Shown: positions 42,426 through 53,522 of the stretch, piece after piece | Layout: every line of letters starts with the position of its first letter | Position numbering within the stretch: position 1 is the stretch's first letter | Source of the DNA: Piezodorus guildinii | Lineage: Eukaryota; Arthropoda; Insecta; Hemiptera; Pentatomidae | Length of the DNA stretch: 64,000 nucleotides | Direction of reading: 5' to 3' | NCBI GenBank assembly: GCA_023052935.1 | Contig: CM041294.1 | Coordinates: 150,498,899-150,562,898, forward strand | Notes under the pieces: generated by a model | Told to the model about the DNA's origin: nothing | The model's input: only the letters and a program-made list of their open reading frames with translations | The model's database searches: none | Made by a program: the position numbers and the translations under genes

Positions 42426-43319
42426 CTTTATTTTCCTATTATTTTCATATCTTGCTTAATTTTCATTTTATAGATAATTTAAAATTTCAGTTGGTTTATC
42501 GTTGTTACGTATTATATTGATGAAAATAGAATAAGGACACGTTATGTTTGATTTTACATTATATATATATATATATTAATATATTTTATTTTTATTATTT
42601 TTTTTTTGTAAGAGAAGGACTAACATATTATTAATATTATTACTAATATACATATGTAATTGTGTTAAAACAGTATTTTTTGGTTTCAGGTATCTATAAA
42701 GATTTATTTCTTTTTTTAATATTTTCTGCTCTGTATCAGTATGGTACTCGTATGTATATGTGTGTGTGTGTGTTCGTGGTGTGTCACGCACAGGAAAAAG
42801 GGTGAAGCATTGGTCAACCGTGAAGAATGGTAAGAATGTTTTTTAGCGGACACATTCAGTTAATGGACGGAAAGGGCAGCTTGGGAGTTTGTCAGGCACA
42901 GATAGGGTCGCAATCAGTATGAAATATCTGTCGGAGTTTTGGGGGAGATTTGAGGGGGCGTATCGTATGGCTCTCAATAAACTGTTGTAGCCTCTGCCCC
43001 AACTTCCTCGTAGAGGGGGTGGGAGGAACCCTTCTTCTTCTGACGGACATATAATTAAAAATTATCCCCCTCCCCGTCAAAAACTTGAGCCGTCAGACCC
43101 TTCCTTATTGGGCGTCTGTCGTCCGCTTCCGGGGCCGTCCCGGATGTCGATTAGAAAAAAATATTGATAGGACCTGGCGGAAGGAAAATTTTTACTTGGT
43201 AGATAATAATATCAGTCGTGTCTTGGGTAATTAGTCATAGCTAGAAGAGTGTAGACAAGAGGAAGAAGGGAAAATTGGGCGTGGTATCACCATTACATTT
43301 AGTCGGAAAAATAAAAAAT
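42426..43319. other. No gene recognised; GC-richer island 42780-43290
   Basis: The island contains GGGGGAGATTTGAGGGGGCG and CCGCTTCCGGGGCCGTCCCG-type segments. The 62-codon minus-strand ORF there has no known domain. A (TG)n patch is at 42758-42772. Confidence 0.45.
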
Positions 43320-43425
43320 ATCTGGTGCGCGCAACACATGACTTTCACTTACCTCGCTTATTAAAATCAATTTAAGACTTTTTAAATACATTTAGAGATA
43401 CAAATAAATATCTCTTCATATAAAT
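43320..43425 (+). mobile_element. HX repeat 5' end fragment
   Basis: ATCTGGTGCGCGCAACACAT, then GACTTTCACTTACCTCGC; about 100 bp, after which homology ends. Confidence 0.75.
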
Positions 43426-44041
43426 TGATAACCCACTTTTGGTTTCGCTTACTACTTCCAAACCACAAGACAGATTTTGAGAAGGTTTTTACCATTATTT
43501 AGGGCATTGCTTCCAGAAGGTTTATAAGTAAAATAAATTGCAATTTAGCTTTTCTTTAAACGGGAAAAAATAAATTTTCAGTGATCAAGTCATCAAAAAA
43601 TTATTCCTTAAATATAAATTGCCACATAGGCGTACAATAAACTTATAATCTTATACTAGCCATCGTCCAAGGACCATACCTAACTATTTAATAACTATCA
43701 TTAAAGGGAGTAGTCATTTTTTTTAATTCAATAAATTCTTTTACAAACTTTGAAGTGCAAAGTTACCCGAGGAACTCCAAAATTTTAGATGCTAATCTAA
43801 TGGAGGAGCCATCCTTTATGCCTTCAAGGAATGATCGAAATTCTCCTGGATATAACTGGTCTTATATATATGTATATATATATATATATATATATACTAG
43901 CGCTACTACACACAAAAAAAAAAAAATTGACTAGTAGGAACCGACAGTGTCACTAACTAACTAATTATTGAGCTCCAAAACTATTAATTGTCACCCCATG
44001 TCAATAACTAGTTGCACTAGAAGTTAAAATAACATTACAAT
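43426..44041. other. No gene seen; (TA)n at about 43864-43896
   Basis: AT-rich spacer with a TA microsatellite. Confidence 0.5.
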
Positions 44042-44505
44042 ATCATTTCTCTAAAGTACCTTTAATTTTGTTGATTCTATAAAAATAACTATATTATCTT
44101 GTTACCAGAAAAAACAGATAATGTATAAATTGAATGAATTCGATACCCAACTAAAAGAGAAAACAGAAAAAATATTTTTTTAATGCAATTTTTCGTTTTT
44201 GAACATAAGAACAGTAAAATACATGTATGATACACCGTTGGAAAGCTAAAGATTTTAGAAAAAAATATTATCTCATACACAAGCTTTTAAAAGTTAATAG
44301 AGAGTGATAAAAAGCCGATAAAACTAAGTAATTGTTTTAGATAATAATATAATAGATTTTTTAATAAAACACATGTTTCTATATAGATTTAATTAAATTA
44401 ATTCTTTAATAGTTTCACGTATTTTTATCTCTAACTGTATTTGAAAATTCTTTCATTGATTTTAAAAATGGAGGTAAGTGAATGTCGTGTGTTGTTCGCA
44501 CCAGA
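44042..44505 (-). mobile_element. HX repeat, right half
   Basis: Starts TATCATTTCTCTAAAGTACC and ends GTAAGTGAATGTCGTGTGTT, then GTTCGCACCAGA. The stem-loop half is missing. Confidence 0.85.
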
Positions 44506-45884
44506 TTTTTTACTAATTGAACGGTCACCTTTGGCAGTTCATGTTTTAATGAACAAATAAAACAATGTATCTTATTTTTATGGTACCTTCTTTTGCGTTA
44601 AGAAATGGAATAGTTAAATTTTCAAACCCTTTTTGGCCAAACAATTGTGTTATGAAAATACATTTGTTACAGCGTGCTATACCATCGCTGGGACAGAAGC
44701 TGAGATACCCAAAGACCCAGTTAAGAAGCCGTTAATCGAGAGATTAAGACAGATACCGGGAGCGGCATGACTGCCATTGAGCCGGAGCCCACTCACGACT
44801 CACGACCAAGACCAATCATATTGAGTCACGTGTGACCGGCTCCTTCTTGAATGCCGATGCAGTTCTCACAGCCTCCTTCCTGACTGTAGGCTGTCACAGG
44901 TAGGAAGCACTTCATTATCCCCTGGTATGTGGTAGGGTGGTCAGTATCAAGTAACAGACCCTCTTGTTTTGACGTGCCTGTCGCAATACTAACTTTGTTA
45001 TCCGTCTTTAATATGAGAGATGGCCTTTGATCTGCTTATGTGAATATTTTTTTATATTCTCTATAAAGCTTTATTTCCATACTTGTATCGGTAGTCACCT
45101 TAAAGCAGATTAAAAACTAATAATTCTGAAAATATGTTATCATAGCTTATATACAGCAAAATAAAAACGCTGCAAATTATTACACAAAGGTTTATTATTT
45201 CCAAATTACGGTATAAACTGTTTATATAGCTATAGATAGGCAATTAAGTTATATTAAAAGCAATAATATAATGGATCGTATCATATCACTACCGCTGATT
45301 TCAAAATGCAATAAAAATTTGGTATTTATCTATTAATTAAAAGAAACTGATTTTCTTTTATTCTTTATTCGGATTCTACGCATCTTGAAACGTAAGCTCT
45401 CAAATTTAGAAGGGAAGGGTCGATTACAAAGATTGATTATTGAAAATAATAAACCAAAAGTTACTATTTCCTTTTTTTTTCTTTCGATTTTCATTCAAAT
45501 AATTCAAATAAAATTTCCCAATTTTAGCACACCTTACATTTTATCTTTATCAACAATAATAAGCGAGTTATCAGGGAATCACAGCTCTTATAAGTTGTGG
45601 CTTGACCATATAAAATGATTTTTTTTTCAATTTTGTTTGCAGTTTGTTCATCGCGTTGTCTTGATTTCGAAAATCTTTTCGAGATCACTTTATGTTCAAT
45701 AATAACAGATTTTTGGTGTAATTACATCTATTATAATTTGTTACTTGAATATACATAGGGATTTTTTTAAATTATTATTTTTTTTTCGAGTTTTACTGAT
45801 TCTAAAATTCTATACAATCTTTTCTCTATCGTCAAAAATAAGTGAGTTATCAAACGTATTTAGGAGTAAAATTTAAAAAAAATA
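44506..45884. other. No gene recognised; GC-richer patch 44690-44960
   Basis: On the plus strand the patch follows an acceptor-like ATTTGTTACAG (44662-44672) and is open for 20 codons before TAA. Too short to call. The rest is AT-rich; the 77-codon ORF at 45385 lacks a domain. Confidence 0.4.
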
Positions 45885-45985
45885 TTTTTTGAAACCTATT
45901 TGTAAAATCCATAACATAAATTTGCGTAAGGTTGCTTCTCATAGGTGTGACTCAATGGTATGAATTTGGTTCTAATAAACGGGAA
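45885..45985 (+). repeat. Dispersed repeat, second copy of the 6485 family
   Basis: GAAACCTATTTGTAAAATCC and TTCTCATAGGTGTGACTCAA match 6491-6660. The tandem unit seen at 6668 is single here. Confidence 0.55.
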
Positions 45986-46197
45986 GGGAGGTGGGAGAGG
46001 GCTGATTTCACATGCTTATCTAACTAACTAAAACAAATGTTAAACCCAAAATCTACACTTTGTTGACTCTACAATGCTAATGTGATGTCTTATAAATAAT
46101 AAATCATTTCATGAACTCAACAGTTTTGTATCGGTAGGTCTTTGTCAAGACTCATGACATATAAAAAATTTAAACTATAAAGAGAATAAATAACCCA

Positions 46198-46255
46198 GGA
46201 ATTTCACTTACCTCCGTTGTGAAAATCAATTTAAGAATTTTCAAATACGAATGCG
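46198..46255 (+). mobile_element. HX repeat scrap
   Basis: TTTCACTTACCTCCGTTGTG, then AAAATCAATTTAAGAATTTT: the inner part of the TCTGG end. The terminal 20 bp are missing. Confidence 0.65.
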
Positions 46256-46270
46256 GAATCTCGATGGCAC

Positions 46271-46275
46271 AGCCG
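46271..46275. repeat. Left target-site duplication (AGCCG)
   Basis: AGCCG, repeated at 47117-47121; GC-rich 5-bp duplications are typical of Transib. Confidence 0.75.
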
Positions 46276-47116
46276 CACAGTGGGCAATATGACCGATTTA
46301 GGTGGACAAAATTCTGAAACTTGTTTATATTTAACTTTTGGGGCACAGATTACGGAAAAAAATATTAAAACAATTATAAAACTAATTAATTTTGTGACAC
46401 GATTGGCGAACGCACAGTGGTCAAACATCAAATATATTTGTTAAAATCTAAAACTTCCCTATATTTTGCGTTTGAAGTCCCAGAATACGGTAAAATAATA
46501 CAAAAAATCTAATTATTGCTCGGAAGAGTTTGCTAAAATTTTCTAAGAGATGTATATTATAGGTTTTAGGAAATTCTTGAAATTATAGATTGTAAAACTT
46601 TTGATTCAGAATGTTATGTCTGAAAAAAATTATGTATCACCCAACAATTTTTTTGTAATATCTGAAGACTATAGAAGAATTGGCAAAACAAATCCTACAA
46701 ACGAATCCTTGGGGTTTATATAGTTTTTCGTTATTGAATAAGGGCATACATTTACAAATTGCTAAATAAACTCTACAGGCGGGATTGCAATTTATATTCA
46801 ATGACGAGTTTGGAAATATAATGTCTCACCTGTCTCAGCAATGTCCATTGTTAAATAAAAGCAAAAAGACTTTGCTCTAAATAAACCTTGAACATAATAA
46901 ATGACCATCGAATAAAAATAATCCCGCTGTCGGTTATTAGGCACTTGTGTGAACAGGAATGATTCATTCATTTACTATTTATTTGTAAACACGGTATGGC
47001 GGGAAATATTAGTATTAACGGTCTGGCTAACTAATAATAAAAAGGTGAAGCACTGGAAAATTCCAAACTTTTGACAAGACTTTTGTTCATCTAAATTGGT
47101 AATTTGGCCCACTGTG
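46276..47116. mobile_element. Transib-like non-autonomous DNA transposon
   Basis: The ends begin CACAGTGGGCAATATGACCG (left) and, inverted, CACAGTGGGCCAAATTACCA (right). Similarity extends over about 38 bp (..ATTTAG.TG.ACAAAA). CACAGTG fits the CAC(A/T)(A/G)TG start of Transib inverted repeats, which is also the heptamer of V(D)J recombination signals. A perfect 5-bp GC-rich duplication (AGCCG) flanks the 841-bp element, as expected for Transib. No transposase ORF is present, so it depends on one supplied elsewhere. Superfamily assignment is inferred from the ends and the duplication length. Confidence 0.75.
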
Positions 47117-47121
47117 AGCCG
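47117..47121. repeat. Right target-site duplication (AGCCG)
   Basis: AGCCG immediately after GCCCACTGTG. Confidence 0.75.
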
Positions 47122-47925
47122 ATGGCCTGGATTTTAATAGTTATTTTTTTGTTTACTGTGCTAAAAAATACGTAATATATTAAAATATCATATCACTCTA
47201 AGAAAAAAAAATCACATTTAAGTAATCAATTTATGTATCAATACTTCTTGTTTAGTTTAAGGCTGCATTATTCATTTTCGTTTCTTTTTGAGTTGTGATT
47301 TCCATGATCAGGCCTCTGATTTCCTCTTCTTGAACAAATTTCTTATGAAACCCTTCTTCTTTTTCTGCTTCTGTACTTTTAGTGGGTCCATTAGGGTGGA
47401 GGCGTGGTATGTTTCGTACGGCCGGTTTGTCGTGCCTTCAAAAGGGCAGGACGATCTAGAACAAAATTTATAGTACTTTTTAGAAACCATCATTACATTA
47501 AAAAATATTTAAATCTGCCTCTGTTAATATTACTTGTTTTACGAAATATCAGCTGAAATATTAATGAAGTATGAATGTTTAATAGTATTTGCCTAATTTG
47601 ATTGGTTAGTTGGTATATTTCATTTTAAGAGTTCATAGCTCATCAACTGCGTTCATTGAGAGATAGACTCGACTCTATTTGCAGTTCAAACGGCTCATTG
47701 AATTCCTCGGAACCCTTCTCAAGAATTGAAGGAATTTTTAGCCCCTTATTTACTTCTATTAAGATTGCAATCAGAGTTGTTTGCTTACAGAAACATTTTT
47801 TTTTTCATTTTATGCCTTTGGAGCAAGGTGAATGGTTATTTATTTTGTAGAGTATTAATAATAATTAATATTCAAAAGTTTTTAACGTCTTATCCCTCTA
47901 AAGTTTAGGAACTAAAACTAAGTCT
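47122..47925. other. No gene recognised
   Basis: AT-rich; small ORFs at 47288-47493 on both strands and at 47656-47908 have no domains. Confidence 0.5.
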
Positions 47926-48660
47926 TTCATTTACAATTACCTCCGTGTTTAAAGAATTTTCAAATATAGTGAAAGATAAAAATGAGTGAAACCATTAAAG
48001 AATTAATTTCTATAGAATAATAATGGAATTTCTATAGAAACATGTGTTTTATTAAAAAATCGATTATATTGTTATCTAAAAAAATTACTTAGTTTTATCG
48101 GCTTTTCATCACTCTCTATTAACTTTTAAAAGCTTGTGTATGAGATAATAATTTTTCTAAAATCTTTAGCTTTTCAACGGTTTATCATACATGTATATTA
48201 CTGTTCTTAAATTCAAAAACATAAAATTGCCTTTAAAAAATATGTTTCAGTTTTCTACTACTAGTTGTTTTTCAAATTCGCTCAACTTGCGTATTTAGCT
48301 GTGATTTATCAAATGCTAACAAGATAATATAGTTATTTTTATATAATCTACAAAATGAAAGGTACTTTAGGTAAAATCGGCATTTAAGCCCGGTCATACT
48401 TTGTCAATCAGAATAAAATCTACTTGACATTACAGCCCATTACATTTTATCGGTATAGGGAGTTTAATCAAAATCGTTAGAGCCGTTTTTGAGATAATTG
48501 TAAAAAGGTACAAAATGCATGGTATAAAATGGCTCTTCTGTAGGGCTGATTTTGATAAAAAAAGGTTTTGTAACGTCTCGAGCGTATAGTTGTCTTAAGT
48601 ATGAAATTTCAGTTTTATTGGACTTTCCGTTTACGGGCTGGAGTTACCACACACAGACTA
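47926..48660 (+). mobile_element. HX repeat, 5' portion ending in the CA microsatellite
   Basis: Enters at TTTACAATTACCTCCGTGTT (outer 25 bp missing) and runs through the full HX order to GAGTTACCACACACAGAC. There it joins a second HX copy. Confidence 0.8.
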
Positions 48661-49044
48661 AAAAAATATTTTTTCTGTTTTCTCCTTTAGTTGGGTATCG
48701 AATTCATACAGTTTATATATTTACCTGTTTTTCATTAGTGGTAACAAGATAATATTTACAATATATTAATATTAACAAGATGTTATTTTTATAGAATCAA
48801 CAAAATTAAAGGTACTTTAGAGAAATGATATTAAAGCTCATTAAATTTTACATCGATATAGCTTAATCAAAATCGTCGGAACCGTTTTTGAGAAAATCGA
48901 AAAAAGGTGCAAAATGCATTGCATAAAGTGAATCTTCTTGTAAGCTCATTTTGATGAAAAAGGGATTGGAACGTCTCGGGCGTATATTTGTCTTAAATAT
49001 GAAATTTCAGTTCCATAGGACTTACCGTTTCCGCCCGGGAGTTA

Positions 49045-49078
<34 letters not shown>

Positions 49079-49218
49079 CCCATTTTGCGGGACTTGGTTA
49101 TTTCGTCTCAGGTGACCCTAAATACGTATATTTCCGATGAAAAATGGAATTAGAAAATTTTCACGATCGCAATACTTTCCCATAATATATATTTCATATA
49201 TAGGTAAGTGAAAGTAAA
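48661..49218 (+). mobile_element. HX repeat, 3' portion joined in tandem at the microsatellite
   Basis: Starts TAAAAAAATATTTTTTCTGT, repeats the region already present at 48240-48660, includes (CA)n at 49046-49076, and ends in the interrupted stem CATAATATATATTTCATATATAGG and GTAAGTGAAAGTA. Confidence 0.8.
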
Positions 49219-49409
49219 AAAAAAATTTCCTTGCTGACTCAACAATAGATCATAGATATGGCTATATATAATTCATAGTTTTTCCAGCTCAGGGATAGAT
49301 TGAGTTTGGACGGATTCATGAAGAGTAGAAAGTAAAGAAAGAAAGAAATAATCTTTTCATTTTATTTAAAAAAAAAAAAAAAAATTTCACACGTTCCAAA
49401 AATTTAATG

Positions 49410-49695
49410 TGATCACCCATAGCGTAGTAGCTAGCATAACAGCTTTCTATGACAAAGGTCGCGGGTTCAAACCTGCGGGTGGCCCCAGGATTTTTTAATG
49501 GGAGTAAAAAATCCTTAGTTATGCCGTCCTTAATAGGGGACGTTAAAAGGTGGTCCCGAGCCGGTGCGATGTCAGGTACTCGTTTAAGATTCCTATCCTA
49601 ATAAAACCTGGATAGGAAAAATTTAGGACTCCCACTGTAGCATCGTCCGATTAGCCATAGTAGCATAAAAGTAACGTTAAACGAATAAACAAACA
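49410..49695 (+). mobile_element. tRNA-derived SINE, family 1, reference full-length copy
   Basis: Head: GATCACCCATAGCGTAGTAG with an A-box-like TAGCGTAGTAGCTAGCA and a B-box-like GCGGGTTCAAACCTGC. Body: TTATGCCGTCC, GGTGGTCCCGAGCC, GTAGCATCGTCCGATTAGCC. Tail: CGTTAAACGAATAAACAAAC. About 286 bp. The RNA polymerase III promoter is inferred. The partner LINE is not obvious, because no LINE 3' end in the window shares this tail. Confidence 0.88.
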
Positions 49696-49825
49696 TTTCA
49701 CATAATAAAAGTTTCTACAAGTAATGCAATGGTAAGACTCTATTAAAGGAAATAAAAATTAAGCGTGTGGCACGTTTCAAAACTCGCTTTTTATATTGCG
49801 TTAAAAGTTTCGATTAATGTGATTA

Positions 49826-50428
49826 TACAAGACAGTACTGAAACCTATCTGGACCTACGGACTTGAACTGTGGGGGACAGCCAAATTTTCTAACATCAAA
49901 CGCATTCAATCCTTCCAATCAAAAGTCCTCCGAACAATAGTTAATGCTCCTTATTATGTATCCAACCATACCTTACACCGCGACCTAAATATTCCATTTA
50001 TTTTAGACCTTATACCATTAAAATTCTCTAAATTCCATCAGAACCTTATCCATCACCCTAATCCCCTAGCTCAATCCTTATCCAGCTCCACACATCCTTA
50101 CCATCCTCCTAGAAGGTTGAAACGGCAGTGGCCTCGAGACCTCTTGTAAAATGTATATTGGAGTTCCAGCATTGGCTAGATTCTCCACTCACGTGCTGTA
50201 TGCTTGTGAATTGTATATAGGTATGAGTGACTTTTGTATATATTTTTATTGATTTTGTTTTGTATTTATTTATATTGTATTATTAATATATAAATTTATT
50301 GTTTTGTATATATCGTGTGAATGCAGTATGAATGTTGTACTTTATCCCTATTAAAAATGTCCTAAATTGGACAGATTGTAATATTGTTCAATAAAAAATT
50401 GTTTCTAAAAAAAAAAAAAAAAAAAAAA
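49826..50428 (+). pseudogene. Jockey-clade LINE C-terminal fragment, second subfamily, poly(A)
   Basis: One uninterrupted frame runs from about 49829 to the stop at 50147-50149: KPIWTYGLELWGTAKFSNIK, VNAPYYVSNHTLHRDLNIPF, and the end PPRRLKRQWPRDLL. The sequence differs clearly from the other Jockey copies here, so it is another subfamily. A 260-bp 3' UTR and a 22-base A run (50407-50428) follow. It is 5'-truncated and lacks the endonuclease and polymerase core. Confidence 0.82.
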
Positions 50429-50663
50429 TGTGGTTATATTCAGGAAAAGGTTGAGAATAACTAGTAAAAAAAATATATATGAATGCAAAGTGAACCTCAG
50501 GGTCTGAACGATTTCTGGGTCTCTATTCTGGAAATTGATTCATCTTTCTTAATTGTCATTACATAAAATCAAATCAATTGAACCCTTGACTTGGCTATAC
50601 TTATATGCACATACAACATTAATTATAGTTAATAAAATAATCTATTAAAAATTGTTTGCAGAC

Positions 50664-50753
50664 CTGTTGGTGTAATGATGCCTTGACAGTGAGTTACAGG
50701 ACACGCTTTTCTTGATCTGGTTGTGTTCCTGGGACCTTTCTGTGTCAAGCATC
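50664..50753 (-). other. Candidate internal exon (90 bp), unrecognised
   Basis: On the minus strand the segment sits between an acceptor-like ACTATCAATTTCAG and a donor-like CCAACAG|GTCTGC. Two of three frames are open. One encodes RKACPVTHCQGIITPT with paired cysteines and ends in phase 1, which fits the start of the 28005-28179 candidate. No protein family recognised. Confidence 0.28.
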
Positions 50754-51099
50754 CTGAAATTGATAGTCTAGGATTAACAATTATTATTTGTTAACAAAAG
50801 GAAATTTGTAAAATAAGATATTATTACAATAAAAATGATATACCGAGTATCGTCGGTCACGACGTGAAATCATGGAAACACGATTCTTTTGATGTTTTTT
50901 ATTATTTGACCAGATGTTTCCCGTATCTTTGCATACTGTGGTATAGCAAAATATATTGGTATATTGCCCACGGCAAAAATACTTTTGTGTCCACTTAAAT
51001 ATATGTGCGTCATGGTATGTGTAACTATAATTAATGTAACTACGGTATCGGTCAACCCTGTTCTTTTAAATGCTAACAATGGTTATTTTTTTTTGTTTT
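50754..51099. other. No gene seen
   Basis: AT-rich spacer; the minus-strand 69-codon ORF has no domain. Confidence 0.5.
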
Positions 51100-51341
51100 T
51101 TCTACAAAATTAAAGATACTTTAGAGGAAGAAAATTTATAATATCTGCATCGAAACCCAGTCCGAGTATTTCAAACAGAGAAACCTACGCGATATTAAAG
51201 GCAATTTAATTTTTCATCAATATACAGAATTTTATCAACAGTGATAGCTCCATTTAGGGAAAAATTATCTAAAATGGCTCATCTGGTTCGTCAAATTTGT
51301 TGAAAAAGTTGCTGTAACATATCAGGCATTTACGCTTCTAA
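51100..51341 (+). mobile_element. Older HX copy, interrupted by a younger one
   Basis: TACAAAATTAAAGATACTTT to TAACATATCAGGCATTTACG, then the younger copy. It resumes at 52139 with ATCGAAAACTGGAATTCG and ends near 52252. Confidence 0.65.
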
Positions 51342-51348
51342 AATAAAA

Positions 51349-52138
51349 TTGGTGCGGGCAACACACGGCTTTCACTTACCTCCATTTTTAAAACCGATTA
51401 AAGAATTATCAAGTACAGTAAGAGATAAAAATGATTGAAACCATTAAAGAATTAATTAAATGTGATTTCTATAAAAACATGTGTTTTATTAAAAAATCTA
51501 TTATATCATTATCTAAAATAATAAGTTAGTTTTATTGGCTTTTTATCACTCTTTAATTACTTTTAAAAGCTTGTGTATAAGATAAAATATTTTCTAAAAT
51601 CTTTAGCTTTCAAACGGTATATCATACATGTATATTAATGTTCTTATAAAAAGATAATATGGTTATTTTTATAGAATATACAAAATTAAAGGTACTTTAG
51701 ATAAAGAAAATTTAAAATATCGGCATTTAAGCCCTGTCAAACTATTTTAATCAGAATGAAACCTACATGATGTTAAAGCCTATTAAATTTTACATTGATA
51801 TAGCGAGTTTAATCAAAATCGTCGGAACCGTTTTCGAGAAAATCGAAAAAAGATGCAAAATGTATAGTATAAAGTGGCTCTTCTGGTTAGCTCATTTTGA
51901 TGAAAAAGCTTTTGTAACGTCTCGGGCGTATATTTGTCTTAAATGTGAAATTTAAGTTTCATAGGACCTTCCGTTTTCGCCCAGGAGTTATCACACACAC
52001 ACACACAGACCTTTTTGCGGGACTTAGTTATTTGGACTCAGGGGACCCCTCTAAAACATGTATTTTCATTGAAAACTGGAACTAGAAAATTTTCACGATC
52101 GCAATACTTTTCCTTACTATGTATAGTAAGTGAAAGTA
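51349..52138 (+). mobile_element. HX repeat, near full length, nested in an older HX
   Basis: GGTGCGGGCAACACACGGCT to CTTACTATGTATAGTAAGTG then AAAGTAA. It has (CA)n at 51993-52006 and lacks about 100 bp of the middle. The stem has one mismatch. Confidence 0.85.
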
Positions 52139-52252
52139 ATAAAAATTCATTTTTTTAGAACTTATCATCGAAAACTGGAATTCGTATTTTTTTTTTATTT
52201 TATCGCAATTCTTCCCCTTACTATATAGTTTATGTATATGGAAGTAAAAATA
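52139..52252 (+). mobile_element. Resumption of the older HX copy
   Basis: GAACTTATCATCGAAAACTG and CGCAATTCTTCCCCTTACTA continue the order broken at 51341. Confidence 0.55.
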
Positions 52253-52377
52253 AACAAGTCATAAATCAGTTCCTAAAAGAGAAAATTAACTAAAACACGA
52301 TAAGGAAGTGGATAAGTAATTCTTTTTGAGGTAAATGCTTTGTAAATAATTAACGAAACTGTGGTGAGTAAGACAAA

Positions 52378-52775
52378 TGTTATTAGTTGGCCGAATGGCC
52401 GTTGATAGCGTTGAGGTCTAATGAGGTTAAGACATGTAACGCGATAACGATAAGGATCTCACGTGACTCGCCGATATAAGCGATCTCCCAGACCCGCTTC
52501 TTTTCGGCCGATGAGGGACTGCGAGCGGGAGCTCTCTTTACTTCCTGCAGGCCCCGAAGATAAGGAAGGCATTGTCTAAGGCGTCTCGCAGTCTGTCTGG
52601 TTTAGACCTATTAATGTTTATTTTTTTACCACGGTCGTAATTTTTATCAACATGAAAATGTTTGTAATGTTTTTTTCCGGCGTGGCAGTTCTGTACACTC
52701 CCGAACGGCTTAAGTGTTAATAAATTACATTTGATTGTTTGTCGTTTCCGCTTCTTAAACGTGTGACCACCTACA
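52378..52775 (+). mobile_element. Possible solo LTR
   Basis: GC-richer block with LTR-like organisation: TGTTATTAGTTGGCCG start, a TATA-like GATATAAG at about 52474, a CCAGACCCGCTTC region where transcription could begin, AATAAA at about 52720, and ...GACCACCTACA at the end. No target duplication is seen and no internal retrotransposon sequence is nearby, so the class and limits are uncertain. A host promoter fragment is an alternative. Confidence 0.35.
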
Positions 52776-52916
52776 CGGCTTTCATTCTGAAATTGAATAT
52801 TTTAAAATGCAAAAACAAAATAAAAAAAACGCGTGCAAAGGTATACGTTTTCTAATAATTATTTAACTTTGATGATATGTTTTAGTTCAGTAGATAATTA
52901 AAAAATATTTCACATA

Positions 52917-53100
52917 CACTGCCGGTCAAAAGTTTGAGATCACCAACGATTTACATCAATAAATCATGAATAACCTAGATGAATACTAAAATAAATTATT
53001 TAGGTATCTTATTATTATTTTTATTTATAAACAAATTCACTAATTAGTTGTAAGGAATGTTTGTGACTTATGAAATATAGCTGTTACTGAGACTTGTAAC
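52917..53100 (+). mobile_element. Tc1-like transposon end
   Basis: After TA (52915-52916): CACTGCCGGTCAAAAGTTTG, then AGATCACC. Same family as 24587. The opposite inverted end is not found; right limit approximate. Confidence 0.65.
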
Positions 53101-53282
53101 TTGATAAAATACACTCACTCAAAAAAGTTTTCTTGCAGCATATGTTATTTATTAATTTGCAGATCTATTTATTTTTAACTTTACAAATTATTAATACTAA
53201 TATTAGATAAAAAAAAAATTATTTATTTTCATTTCAACATTAATATCAAACGAGACAGAATGCCAATTGTAAATGATAAGTC

Positions 53283-53333
53283 ATTTATGTATGGTATCAG
53301 AATTGGAGGATCAAAATAAATTTAGATAAAGCA
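53283..53333 (+). pseudogene. Jockey LINE scrap upstream of a SINE
   Basis: ATGGTATCAGAATTGGAGGA, then TCAAAATAAATTTAGATAAA: the counterpart of the WCQNWRIKIN(A/L)(T/D)K segment at 29234-29280. The remainder of this Jockey copy is at 53793-54406. Confidence 0.55.
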
Positions 53334-53420
53334 TTAAAAAATCCTAGGACCACCTGCAGGTTCGAACCCGTGACCTTTGACATAGGAGGCCGTTATGCTA
53401 ACCATCCAGCCCTGCAAGTG
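53334..53420 (-). mobile_element. SINE family 1, head fragment
   Basis: AAAAAATCCTAGGACCACCT, the B-box-like GGTTCGAACCC and the A-box side TTATGCTAACCATCCAGCC; body and tail missing. Confidence 0.75.
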
Positions 53421-53473
53421 ATCCCGTATGTTCATAAGTTTAAAAGTTCATATTAGCTTGTAGGATTTCTTTT

Positions 53474-53475
<2 letters not shown>

Positions 53476-53520
<45 letters not shown>
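53476..53520. repeat. (T)45 run
   Basis: Unbroken T homopolymer of about 45 bases; exact length is sensitive to sequencing error. Confidence 0.9.
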
Positions 53521-53522
<2 letters not shown>

